Made by a program: the position numbers and the translations under genes. From Ichthyophonus hoferi (lineage: Eukaryota > Opisthokonta > Ichthyosporea > Ichthyophonida > Ichthyophonidae), in contig NAOQ01000033.1 in the NCBI GenBank assembly GCA_002751075.1, positions 91,719-124,884 on the forward strand: a DNA stretch of 33,166 nt. The letters are read 5' to 3'. Positions 9,789-21,700 of this stretch are shown here, one piece after another. Within the stretch, counting starts at the first letter, position 1; every line of letters starts with the position of its first letter. The notes beneath the pieces were generated by a model that was given only the letters and a program-made list of their open reading frames with translations, was not told the origin of the DNA and made no database searches.

Positions 9789-11396
9789 ATGATACATACA
9801 TTGTCACTCTTGCGCCGTCAAGAGTTATTGAGAAAATTCAACAAAACCACCCGTATCAACTATAAACTCTACGTGGAAAGCATAAGCTCTTTATTATATA
9901 GATGGTGCTGCACTGTTCCCCTTCCTGCCGCGTTAGAGCCAGCCTCTCCTCCAAAGTCTTCTGACTTAACTCCAGTTGCACGTACATTACCCAAAACACA
10001 TAAAAAAAAATATAAGCGTAAAGCGTTTATTGGTTCTTTCCAAGCATACGAAGAGGACGTAGTGATAGAGTCTATAAGCCTAAAAGACCCTTTGGGTATT
10101 GCTAAACTTGCCGATGGTTCTACAGTGCAAGTCCCCTTTGTCCTTACCGGTGAAAAGGTACGCGTACGTGTGTATAAGAGGGATGAGAGAGGTACACTTA
10201 GGGCACATCTTTTATCTGTAATAAAATCCTCTCCTGAGAGGGTCAAGCCTCTCTGTCCCCTTCATGGCCAATGTACCGGGTGTCAATTTCAACACTGGTC
10301 ATATGAGAAACAATTAGCCTGGAAACACAGTGTGATTACTGCACTGTTTCCCCAATATCCCATATCTTGCATGGCTTCTACCTCCTTTCAGTACGGATAC
10401 CGAACTAAACTAACACCACATTTTAATGAAGTTGATAAAACGGTTATATTAACCGCAAAGAAAGCGGCAGAAGAGGAAGGTGAGACATTAGATAAACACA
10501 TTAATTTCCCTATAGGATTACTAGATCAAGAAGATAGAGTAGTGGATATATCTCACTGTGCACTAGCCACACCTATGGTAAATGATGGATTGACATATGC
10601 ACGGAAGAGGGCCAAGCGCACTATTGAGTCATTTGAGCGCGGCGCCGCCCTTTTGATAAGGGATAATTTAGAGACACTGTTACAACCTCCCCAGCAACCC
10701 ATTGTCAAGACAACAGAGAAGGGGTCCAATAACAGTAACCTACATGCGTCGTCAGTGGATGCTCATCCAAAACATTGTGTGACAGACAGTAGGGAAATAG
10801 TCACAGAACATATTTTAGGCACAACGTTTCAATTCCAAGCCGGAATGTTTTTTCAAAATAACCGAGTCATTCTAGGGGATATAGCCTCACATGTTATTGA
10901 CATGGCTTCAGATAATAAACGGTGTAGTCATCTTATTGATGCCTACTGTGGCTGTGGTCTGTTTGCACTCATCTCCAGACACCACTTTGACAAAGCCATT
11001 GGAATTGAGATTAACGGTACGTGTATTAAATGGGCTAGGTCAAATGCCAAGCTTAACAAGGCAGAAAACTGTACCTTTGTAATGGGTGATGCAAACGATA
11101 TGTTTAAAAGTGCATCAGGATATCCTTCCCAACACACAGCTGTTATTATTGACCCCCCACGGAAAGGATGTGGAATTGATTTTATGAAACAGTTACAAGG
11201 TTATAGGTCTAGACGGGTAGTATATGTATCATGTAATCCCGAGACACAGGCTAGAGATGCAGCTGTGTTGTTGGATAACGGTTATAAGATTGTGTCTATA
11301 CAACCTTACGATATGTTCCCCAATACGAAACATATTGAATGTGTCATGACCTTGGAGAGAAAGGATTTTTCAGCTGATGATCAATTAATTAATTAA
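9789..11396 (+). CDS. TRM2: tRNA/rRNA (uracil-C5)-methyltransferase, TrmA/Trm2 type
   Basis: A single uninterrupted ORF of 535 aa. The family methylates C5 of uridine with S-adenosylmethionine; in tRNA this makes m5U54 in the T loop. Domains in order: a basic, Leu/Arg-rich N-terminus (1-45) with mitochondrial-presequence character; a TRAM domain at about 88-146; an Fe-S cysteine set C156-x5-C162-x2-C165 plus C257; and the Rossmann methyltransferase fold with motif I DAYCGCGLF (384-392) and GIE (405-407). IDPPRKGC is at 454-461, the nucleophile C482 in YVSCNP, and the catalytic base E517 in KHIECV. FFQNN (354-358) matches the substrate loop. All key residues are present, so it should be active. 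TRAM plus Fe-S cysteines resembles bacterial RlmD/RlmCD and fungal Trm2 more than animal TRMT2A. It has no introns, unlike its neighbours, and is visibly richer in GC. tRNA rather than rRNA as substrate is inference. Confidence 0.95.
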   Translation: MIHTLSLLRRQELLRKFNKTTRINYKLYVESISSLLYRWCCTVPLPAALEPASPPKSSDLTPVARTLPKTHKKKYKRKAFIGSFQAYEEDVVIESISLKDPLGIAKLADGSTVQVPFVLTGEKVRVRVYKRDERGTLRAHLLSVIKSSPERVKPLCPLHGQCTGCQFQHWSYEKQLAWKHSVITALFPQYPISCMASTSFQYGYRTKLTPHFNEVDKTVILTAKKAAEEEGETLDKHINFPIGLLDQEDRVVDISHCALATPMVNDGLTYARKRAKRTIESFERGAALLIRDNLETLLQPPQQPIVKTTEKGSNNSNLHASSVDAHPKHCVTDSREIVTEHILGTTFQFQAGMFFQNNRVILGDIASHVIDMASDNKRCSHLIDAYCGCGLFALISRHHFDKAIGIEINGTCIKWARSNAKLNKAENCTFVMGDANDMFKSASGYPSQHTAVIIDPPRKGCGIDFMKQLQGYRSRRVVYVSCNPETQARDAAVLLDNGYKIVSIQPYDMFPNTKHIECVMTLERKDFSADDQLIN

Positions 11397-12039
11397 CTCA
11401 TCATATATATATACTGTTATTCCTTGAAGAGGAAGGAGCTTTCGGCTTGTGATTCGCTAATTAAGTATATACACTATCATGCTTATCGTATACTAGAACA
11501 AGTCGATGTTTTTTTTGCACCAGCTTATCTCTTTCTTGAACTCTTTAGCTATATCTTTCCATATCTTATATCCGAATTATCTCTTTGATTATTGCATTCC
11601 AAATAGTCAAGCCAAATGTGTATATAGTTATAAGAATGATAGCCATTTAAAAACATTTCCTCCTATCTAAGCCAATACTCCACACGGAAGGCAATTATAT
11701 ATGCACAAACACCAATAGCGCGAGACAGTTCAAGGATTTAAAATAATGGCGCATCCATAATGGATTACAGCATGGCATACCCATATATTTTTTGATGGAC
11801 ACCCAAGTAGTATTTTATAAAATTAAAATTAAAATTAAAATTGGTTTGTTATACAACGATTGGTTCTGGGTATTCCAAAGAATGCTGTAATATATAATCA
11901 GCATAATAGTGACGTTATATATATATATATATATACAGGCGCACGTGGCACATAGCCCTCACAGGACAGAAAATAATTAGACCCAAGACTATCCTAACAC
12001 GTTAATTGGCTAGCATTAATAAGGACCAATGAACAAACG
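11397..12039. other. Convergent 3' spacer between the methyltransferase and CCDC137 genes
   Basis: Both neighbouring genes end toward this spacer. It contains an AATTAA tandem run near 11820-11842, a TA run near 11916-11936, the small TA-flanked inverted-repeat element at 11768-11887 and several CCAAT/ATTGG pentamers. No perfect AATAAA was seen close to either stop codon on the relevant strand. Confidence 0.5.
11768..11887. mobile_element. Small TA-flanked inverted-repeat element (MITE-like)
   Basis: The sequence begins CAGCATGGCATACCC and ends with its near complement, GGGTATTCC, then five spacer bases, then ATGCTG. Including flanks, ATTACAGCAT and ATGCTGTAAT are perfect 10-base inverted copies. 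TA borders both ends (11766-11767 and 11888-11889). At 120 bp with no coding capacity it fits a short Tc1/mariner-type MITE. The inverted repeat is short enough that chance cannot be excluded. Confidence 0.4.
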
Positions 12040-15000
12040 TCACATGGCCTTCAATTGCTTTTGAGCAATGCCAAGCTGTTGTTTCCTGACACACAGCCAA
12101 TCATGCTTCATCGCCATATCGTGCTTTCTTGAGTGCACGATACTATGATGGGAGTAATCATTTCATCAGTTACAGTCCAATCACTTTACACTTGCATAAT
12201 ATATGTCTGTTGTAGCCACTAACAACCATATATACACAGAAAAAAGAAAAAAACATACACTAGTAACAATTGCCTAATATCTATTGTGCAACAAATTACA
12301 TGATATATATTCAAATATTATATATGATATTATTTTCTAGATGCTATATTATCGTATATTATCCACTACATACTGTATACTCCAATCATTGCTATAGCCT
12401 CTTATTACAATAGAAGAATATGGCCAATAAAACTAAACCCTCAAATGCACGCAGAACCAATATATTGCTATTATACCAATACCATACATAATCTATTGCC
12501 AATCAAATATAATAGGATGACCTAGCTAGAATACTACCCGGTAAAAAACAAACCGCTTGTGTGACTATTGACCGTTATAAAATATATTACTATGAATAAA
12601 TAACTAATTGATACTAATATCCTAAAGTAAAAAATGGAGCATAGTAAGTAGAAGATAGCACCTCTAAATCACAGAGAGAATAATAAAAGAATATCATATT
12701 AATAAGGTTAAGTGATTAAAAAAAATTATTTTAAAAAAACACAAACAACAGAAAAGGGTGTAAATATAGTACTTACATATACACAAACATAGATAAATGG
12801 TAAGCCTACCTGTAAAATGGCTGCCTCTCTTGCTGTATCCATAATACGACGTGTAGCTTCGTCCATATTTTTCCTTTTCTTGGCTGTAGGAATAGAGTAG
12901 CCTTAATACATATATGATCTATACTACGTATACTAGTATAATACATTACATCTATATTGTCCATACCAGTATAGTGCACAATCAATTCCTTCTCCATCTA
13001 TTTCTTTTTTTTCGTCACGCTAAAGGATACAACAAAAATTACAAAGCCTTCCATTGCGTTGTTTTTAACATTCTATAAGTATCACAATTACATTCAAAGC
13101 ATGAATCCCACCTGTTCATAATTAATCACTATGCTTCAATCCATCCAATCACATAAGTACATTGACTTTTAGACATATAGCTAGTACTCCTCCACACAAG
13201 ATACAAAGAAACATACAATACTAATTAATAGTCATAGCTATACTGAGAGCAACATAGTGTAATATATACATAGATCTACAACATACTTTTAGGCAGGGCC
13301 CCCTCCTCTGGAGCAGCAGTAGCACTATCCTTATCTTTCTCTTTCTCTTTCACTAGTCTATGAACAACCTTTCCTTTATTGTCTTTGGTGTTCACTGGTT
13401 TTGATTGCTCCTTCTTATCCTTCTCTAACAACAGGGGTTGGCCTGTGGACTGAAGAGTGATGAAGTGACAGAGTGAGCAATATAATATATTAAATGCAAT
13501 AAAATAGATACATTCTCCCTTTAAAATCATTCAAAAATATATCTTATTTCAAAACCAGTCACTATACCACACAGCCTTCATAGTGCTTTACTAACACATT
13601 TGAATACAGACATATAACTACGTAGCATATAAATACACACACTCTAAAGCAAACTAGATTATAAAGGTTAAAGCGAGAGTCATGCCAATTTACAACTATG
13701 ATACCTGGGGAGAGGTGGAGAGAGAAAAAAACCAAGTACAAGCAGAAGAACACAACAAAGAAACAAGAGATAACACTCATAGAAACACCAGTAATAACCT
13801 ATATTCCTAGATAACTTGTAACTAGATCATACCTTGACAGCTTTCCTTCTTGGTAGCTTACTAATCACAGGAGGGGCATGCACTATATCACCAAAGGCTA
13901 CATTCTCACCCTGTATATACCACTAGATTGGTTAGGTGATTGAACTCTGCTTGTGTATGGTATATATTATAATAAATATTGTGGGTTGTGTTTTAGTTGT
14001 AGAATTATATGTTGTATATTATACATATCCAACATACTTATACGGTGTACCTATTGATGTCAACCTCTATACTACCCAATAAGTATATATTTTAAAATAT
14101 AATAATCCAAGATAACTGGTTATGCTATATATATGTATTGTTAAAGTCACATTTCTTTATAAAACCCTTATACAGCCATAACTTAAAGTTTAAATTATTT
14201 TAAAGTATAAATTAAATGGGCAATATAAAAGGTTAGTACAATACACAGCAGCTTTAATGGATCAAGGCTATTGATTGGCAGGATTAATAATATAACAGTG
14301 TATTAAAATATATTAACCCAACTACTTTTCTTTTTTAAATAAGATATATTATAAAAACCCGATCTCATCGGATGGGAGTGGGGATTAGTTTACCTTGACT
14401 ACACGGTCATCATTCTCACCGGCTTTTTTCATTCGCTTAGCTTCCTTCTTCCTTTTTAAATATCTAGATCACCAATCAATATTGTCAGTGTTTGTTTATA
14501 ATGTTATATCTACCTATCAATATGATCAATATGTATGATAGTATGATGGAATGTATACACTCATCTCAGATTAATACTTAATATATTTAGTAATTTCCAA
14601 ATGTAGGGGACAAAGACATAGAGAGGATGAAACAGGCACATTGAAGCGTGATTGGGTGATTAAAAAACACGCCAAAGTTTATAAGGTAATATACATATAT
14701 ATATAGGAAAATTAATATAGTGAACATAAAACAACATAACAGAGAACAATAACGACTACATGTATACTATAACAAGACAAGAGAAGAGAAAGAAAGAGGG
14801 ATATGACTATATGCCAATCAGTAAGACTTACGCCTTTCCTTTCTCGGCCTTCCTATTGACCTTAATAAAGCCCTTGGCTACCTTATTGGCATACTCTCTG
14901 AGGGGACACGGGTAATGGTTATAATATGTGATCAATAGAGAGAGGTTATGATATGTTATGCTGTATTACTTTGCATTATACTAACTACATATTAATTAAA

Positions 15001-17681
15001 TGTACACATGCACCCTATCGAGTCTGTAAATAGATAGTTTCACACGCATATATCATTACAACTACTACAAAGTATATCTCATATACAAGATATTTATCGA
15101 ATGATGTATCTCCTTGACTTTTATCACATAATAATGGAATTTATTTACTGGATAATATGCACATAGACTGCCTTTACAGACCTCTTTATCATATGATACA
15201 ATCAATATACGTGAAAAAGAGCCAATAATCCCAAGGAAAATTAAATAGTAGAACAAAGCAAGATACAGATAACAAGATTGACATAACTATAGATCGAAAG
15301 GCACTGGATAATAATAATTACAAAACAGCGAGATAATAACTATAGCACAATAAGATAATAACTCCAACACAGGCCAAAATCAACAATCTTTACCCCCCTC
15401 CAGAACACCCAATCAACACACCTATCCACACGCTCATTAAATTCCACCAATGATTCATTAAAATCTCTCTTCATCCCAGCTGCTACCTCTCTCTTTTTAC
15501 CTTGCTGCTCCACTCCTTCCTTGTTGGTGTCAAAATATTTTTTCCCTGGAATATCACCTGCCTGTCGTAGCTCTGTAGCAAAGAAAAATATATAAAAATA
15601 AGTGAAAGGGTGTATGCATGGAGTCAGTGGTTGGCAAGATACAAGAAAGAGATGGTATATATGCATATCTTATAGATGAGAAGATATGTGAAGCCAACAG
15701 TAGTTCATACTATATGTATGTATAAACCTTTTTAATTGTTAGTATTAAAGGTAGAAATAGGAGGCTATAGTGTCCATTGACCATTATGTAGTCGTAATCG
15801 TATACAATAACAGCCACTTTTAGAGATTCACATAAATCAATTATTAGATCTTTTATGTTTCCCCTGACCTCAGGATGATTCTCAACACAGTAGTTAACTG
15901 TCACGTCACATTCTTGCTTTAATTCTCCAATAATATTTATTAAAAATGTATTAAAAGCCTTTACGTTAAATAGCAACACAAAGATTGATCAGCTAAGTGT
16001 TTCGGGAAGAATACATATATATGCAAAATATAATACAATTATATAAATCTAATAAAATACAACCTAACCTAACATATTAAAATATAAGATAGCACAATGT
16101 TCATTATATATCACAACACAACATAATGTTAACATAAAATATCCTTTACTTTTCTCTGCTCTTTTAGCTGCGCTATATTCAATAAGTCGTTTGGTTTCCA
16201 TAATTCTTCTCATTGCTTTGCCTGGTTTTTCTTTGATAGCCCCAGGGGCCTGATCTCTAGCATGCCTAAAAGGCGGGTGGGTGCAATGTCATTGGATGAA
16301 CGTGCACCATTCCCTTCCAGTAGATATTATATTCGGTGTTTTCGGGTATTTAAACATGCAAAGAGGATTGGTTAACAACATTCTTTATATAATTACATGC
16401 TGGAAAGGGTATCTAGATTTACTCATGGCCATAGATAAAATTACATGAGTATATTCATTTCTCCACCCCACTCTTTACCCAGTGTACTAATGAAAATCAC
16501 ACTAGTCATATGCCGAATATAGCATACCAATGAGATAATTATATCAAGATATAGTACGTCCTTAGAAGATAAGACTGGGCTGGGGTAACGCACCTTATAT
16601 ATCCAGTAAGACTCCAAATTTAAATTTAAAACAATAGAGCACTTAATCATTTATGAGGATATCAGCAAGATAAAAGGGTATTGAAGAAATGACACAGTAA
16701 ACGGGTATGTATGTACGCATTCAAATGCCATTTCCAAACAAAAACATGTACACAAGTATTATCAATACAATACCCACTGTAGGACCCTACCTTACTATCT
16801 GAAAAATATGATTAAATATTAAACAATATGTGCAGAGATATATATATTACAACATAGAAAAATAATAACATGTTATGGATAGGGTTTGCTTATTGATGTG
16901 TCAATGTGATTGGTTGGGTTGTTTGGACTGTCATGTGGTTTTATAACAGTAGGTAGAATAATTAAACTACATTGAAAAAAAAAAAAAAAAAAAAAANNNN
17001 NNNNNNNNNNNNNNNNNNNNNNNNNNNNNNNNNNNNNNNNNNNNNNNNNNNNNNNNNNNNNNNNNNNNNNNNNNNNNNNNNNNNNNNNNNNNNNNNNNNN
17101 NNNNNNNNNNNNNNNNNNNNNNNNNNNNNNNNNNNNNNNNNNNNNNNNNNNNNNNNNNNNNNNNNNNNNNNNNNNNNNNNNNNNNNNNNNNNNNNNNNNN
17201 NNNNNNNNNNNNNNNNNNNNNNNNNNNNNNNNNNNNNNNNNNNNNNNNNNNNNNNNNNNNNNNNNNNNNNNNNNNNNNNNNNNNNNNNNNNNNNNNNNNN
17301 NNNNNNNNNNNNNNNNNNNNNNNNNNNNNNNNNNNNNNNNNNNNNNNNNNNNNNNNNNNNNNNNNNNNNNNNNNNNNNNNNNNNNNNNNNNNNNNNNNNN
17401 NNNNNNNNNNNNNNNNNNNNNNNNNNNNNNNNNNNNNNNNNNNNNNNNNNNNNNNNNNNNNNNNNNNNNNNNNNNNNNNNNNNNNNNNNNNNNNNNNNNN
17501 NATTAAACTACATTGAAAAAAAAAAAAAAAAAAATACACACGTCTCCTCTAGCTATAGATTATATGTGAAAGTATACAAACGGCATCATGAAGGCATAAT
17601 CCTGCACAAGTTATCCAACCATATAAACAGGCACATAACATACACAGATGCATTGACATACACATACATACACATACTTGT

Positions 17682-17714
<33 letters not shown>

Positions 17715-17837
17715 CATAGACACACATAGATCTAGATCTACAGACATACATATAAAAATATATATGCATATACAATACACATACTCTTTAGGATCTTTGA
17801 AGCTTTTCGCCTTTTTATAACGAGCTACGCGACCCAT
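12040..17837 (-). CDS. CCDC137: CCDC137 (RaRF)-like nucleolar protein, 9 exons
   Basis: Human CCDC137 is a nucleolar and mitotic chromosome-periphery protein. Proposed exons, in transcription order: 17779-17837, 16150-16265, 15422-15572, 14832-14897, 14394-14463, 13833-13910, 13287-13449, 12810-12883, 12040-12075. All are GT-AG with consistent phases and total 270 aa (human is 289). The identifying motif is AFGDIVHAPP (159-168), matching the FGEVV..PP motif recalled from human, followed by KLPRRKAVK. Upstream lie a KEKPGKAMRRIMETKRLIE segment (about 31-49), IPGKKYF with an acidic/helical stretch (66-108), and a Lys/Arg-rich coiled-coil-like region (110-154) suited to nucleolar retention. The C-terminal part is a charged Lys/Glu run. 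The start was chosen for MGRVARYKKAK, a basic N-terminus. Exon 9 (reading LGIAQKQLKAM) is the weakest, since other acceptors exist in the 734-bp last intron. Exon 1 is joined across the N gap, where a further exon could hide. Confidence 0.82.
15331..15373. repeat. Two tandem copies of a 21-base dispersed motif
   Basis: Two 21-base units, starting at 15331 and 15353, both begin AGATAATAACT and continue with a CACA-containing tail. The same motif closes the LTR-like repeats (around 7918-7936 and 9121-9141), and a complementary form occurs at about 19343-19395. It is probably a fragment of the same repeat family. Confidence 0.45.
15710..15979 (-). other. Methionine-less open frame inside CCDC137 intron 2
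   Basis: About 89 codons are open on the gene's own strand within the intron between exons 3 and 2. The left part has ordinary protein-like composition (ELKQECDVTVNYCVE, then NIKDLIIDLCESLKVAVI), then becomes hydrophobic. There is no ATG at its start and an in-frame stop lies just upstream, so it is not a stand-alone gene. No good splice sites were seen that would add it to CCDC137. It could be a decayed exon, part of an inserted element, or chance. Confidence 0.25.
16997..17501. other. Assembly gap (505 N), probably artificial
   Basis: The run of N is flanked on both sides by the same sequence: ATTAAACTACATTG plus a poly-A run (16961-16996 on the left, 17502-17534 on the right). The two contigs therefore appear to overlap rather than to be separated. 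The gap lies in CCDC137 intron 1. Open frames running through the N's are meaningless. Confidence 0.97.
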
Positions 17838-18751
17838 ATTCCTTATTATTTACTCTTCTGGAGGTCACAGTTTAAAACGAGCTTTAAATGTAATTGTTCA
17901 GTATGTAGGAATATTTTACTATATATATATATATATGTTGTTTATGTGATTGTTACAATCTGTGTGCACGTGCAAAATATGATATATAAATAGACTTTAT
18001 TGTATAAATGCGCGGCAATAGTACAGTGTTGGCTTATGGAGTAATTAAAAATAATTAAAAATGGCTCAGTCCTTAACAAGATTAAGGCAAAGTCAATTAG
18101 TGACGTGTATCTACAGAAATGGTTTTTATTTTCTTTTATTTTACGTTTTATCTTAATACCACTGTAGGGTACTTGTAATGATACATAAGCAATCAATACT
18201 GCATAGTATACAAATTAATAGTATACAAATGTTTAATAATGTACTGCCATTTACATGCAACATAAGTACATACATAAAAACATACATAAATACATGAATG
18301 CATACGTGCATAGACACTAATTAATGCGGAGATACATAAATATGTAAATATGTAGAAAAAATATAACAAACAGAACATATACAAGCACACGAAAATATAT
18401 GCCAACCCGTTAATAACACAGGCACCTACATATATAGCTACTATATAACACGAAAATACATATACTTGGGTTACAAACAATTTGGAATTCTTTAAAGACA
18501 AACCCATATAAATCATAGCTTGCCAGTTAAATTGAGTAAACCGTATAGCCATAGTTTATCAGATACACATATAGATATTATTTACAACATATAAGTCGAT
18601 TATGTCCTTTTAGAACCAAATGGGGAGCTATATTGTTTCTGTATTATTCACATTTTCCCCGCTTTTATGCTGTATTTGATTTCAATTTATTTTTAGTATA
18701 TTATTGGGAGGACTACTTTAAAGTTATTTAAAGTGATTTTTAAAAGGGTTA
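17838..18751. other. Divergent promoter region between CCDC137 and the type II membrane protein gene
   Basis: These 914 bp separate two start codons pointing away from each other, so both promoters should lie here. Contents are a TA run near 17920-17938 and AT-rich sequence with many TACATA strings. No clear TATA box or initiator stands out. The minus-strand frames (17942-18196 and 18193-18552) are Tyr/Ile/Cys-rich low-complexity shadows. Confidence 0.5.
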
Positions 18752-21700
18752 ATGGGTAGGTCAGCCGGGAGAATGACAGGGAAAAAAGGAAAAAGTATTA
18801 AATCACAGAAAACACACAGTAAAAACACAGTAAAGTTCGATAAAAATTGGTCTACTGTCGCTTCTATCTACCCATATGATAGGTGGTATGGTGGCAAATT
18901 ATTAACTCATTTTCAGTTTAAAATATTATGTATATTAGGAATTATTTCAACTCTTATTACATATGTACATATATATATGTCTGTAGGCCAGAGGGAAAAG
19001 ATTATTGAGGATAAGGACCCAATAAAAGACATTGCAATTGGTCCGTTGTTGATTTCACTTGTCACAGCAACCAATGAAGCTTTAGATTTATTAGATCGTG
19101 GTGGATTAAGTGTGGAGGATCATTTTGAAGCATGGAATACTATTGGCTCGTCGTTCATTGGTATTGGTCCGTACATCCAATCACAAAAGGAAATGTTGGC
19201 TCCTCTCCTCAAGGTAATTGGCTAGTGCCATATCCTATCCTCCTTTTATTGGCTCATAAAATATGCACATAAAATGTGAAAAGGTTTTATACAGTTGTTT
19301 TATAATGTGAGTGTGATTTGCTACTAGTTTTATGTATCTTGTTGTGTTGTGGTTATTATGTTAGTGTTACAACTATTATCTCAATGTGTTGTAATATTTA
19401 TTCAGTTATCACTGCAAAATCAAGAGCGTAGGTCATGTTATAGACGGAGATTTTTCGTACTATCTATATATAGCATATTATATATATCCTACTTGATAAC
19501 CTAATTACCAATTAGTTAATTAATGGGTTGTGACTGTAGCTATTTTGCCTATGCTGCATACTTAGCAGTATTCAACACATACATCTATGTATTTATCCTG
19601 AAAGGTTCCATTGATATTAATCTAGCCTACAAGTTCTAAGTTTTTATTACCCCACTCAATGTATATTGCAGAGATATGTCAGTTGGTAAGAGTACATTGT
19701 CCCATGAATCTATGATATATATATAGGGTACCCTCACCTCTCTAACTTTGATTTTATCTTTTATTTTTGCAATGACCAATACAATTATATATATACAACT
19801 ACACTGATTTTATTTTATTTTGGTAGAAGTCATTTCCATATATATCGGTATACAACTATGAAAAAATAGACATTGTTATATACACCCAATTAGATTATTT
19901 TGATATATATTTCTACGATAATCCGTACACATGCATGTGGCTACATGTATATATATATCCATAAAGATACATATTGACAGGCCTAATCTATGCCAGGTTG
20001 TGAAAGACCATATAAAAGTGACCAACTATTCTAATTGGCCCTGTTACTCTATGGGTGACATATTGTTAGTGGCCAGCTATATTGACGTATCCCCCACATC
20101 TTATTACCATATGGAGGTACTACATACTATTGCTTTAGACTAATTATATTATTACATCTATTGGGCAGAGGCGATTAGAAAAAATAGATGGAGTGATAAA
20201 CCTTATAGGTCTATTATCTCCCTAGAGATGGGGTTGCAGAATTGATGTGTTAAGATTTTTTATTTTGTGTTGTTTTAATGTAGCATGTCGTATTAGGACC
20301 AATAAACAGGGTCTATTAATGACAATAACTCTGGTGGGTGTTAGGGTTGTCTTGAGATTAGTCTATTGTGTTTATATAAAGTATCTGACTGTATTGTGTG
20401 GAATAAACAGAGAATAGGCATTCAGTTATCAGGTAGGAAGGGTTTGGTTCTCTTGGTATAGAGGTATGATTAAGTCCATATCCAAGTCATTATTGTATTA
20501 GTGTAATCTAGTATAGTATAATGTATTATAATATAATAATAATATAATATAATGCAGTGCAGTATGATATAGGGTGGTATAGTATGCTATAATGTAGTAT
20601 GCTATAATTTAATTTAATATTATATAATGTAATGTGAAATGATATAAGCTCGTATAGTTTAATATGATGCAGTATAGTATAGCATAAGTAATATAATATA
20701 GTATGCTATAATATAAAATACTATGCTAAAGTAGTTATGGATGTCAGAGTTGGTAACTGTAGATCCTTGTTTAAGAGACCACATAGGACTGGATACATAT
20801 ACTGACTGATTAATGATAATATCAGAGAGCTTATCACACTCAAGTATACACCAATACGTACATATATTTATGCTTAAAATATAATTATTAGTGTAAATAC
20901 AGTGTAATTGGATAGGAGTCAGTGTTATCAAGAGACTAGTTATTTAATTATTTCATCATCTTTCCCAGTCCAGGATGGTTCAGGCATGTGTAGATGAACT
21001 GGCAGATCAACCAATCGAAATGAGAACTATCTTAATGCTATCAGTACCAACTACTGCAATGTGTCAATTAAATCTTCCAGGCAGTAGATCATTCACTGAA
21101 TCCGCAATCAGAAGAATCATTGGACATCAGACCGAAGAGGGTGGGGTTGAAGACGACTACGATTACCTTTTACGGCAAGAAAATGCAACAAGATCTGGTG
21201 ACTATCCAACCGTACATAGCGATTATGTGACATCACATGCCTTCATGGCATTGGTTGCATGCAAGGTAGATCGACGTATTGTATTGGAGGTAGCTAGAAG
21301 TATGGTGAGAATGCTTCCCAAACAGATGGAATTAGAAAATGTTGGTAAGTATATACTGTATATAATGTGTTGCCTGTGTGTGTCTGAGACCATGTCTTTT
21401 GCTTCATGTTTCATGCTTTATTAAAAGTCATTTCATATTATTTATGATATATCTATCTCTAGCACTGATACATACACCAGCTACATTTTATCTTTTTTCA
21501 TATACCCTTGCATGCATAATGCGGCATATTTGAATACATTCTTTTTTTTTTGTAATAAACAAACCGACACAATTACACATTCTATTGTGTTCGTGCTATG
21601 CATTTTCCTGAACATAGTCTACCCTAACCATATTTCATTTTATCTTTCCTTTCTTGTCCCATCATCATCATTATACATTCAACCAATCAGATATTGTTAT

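Noticed and set aside
9869-11137. Other open frames overlapping the methyltransferase gene
   Set aside because: They are shadows of a fully conserved coding frame on the plus strand and lack any family motif.
12806-12997. Minus-strand 63-codon frame beside CCDC137 exon 8
   Set aside because: It is in a different frame from the exon that fits the phase chain and continues into intron sequence.
16967-17820. Long open frames across the N run
   Set aside because: They are open only because the gap has no sequence; the ends encode poly-Lys or poly-Phe from homopolymers.
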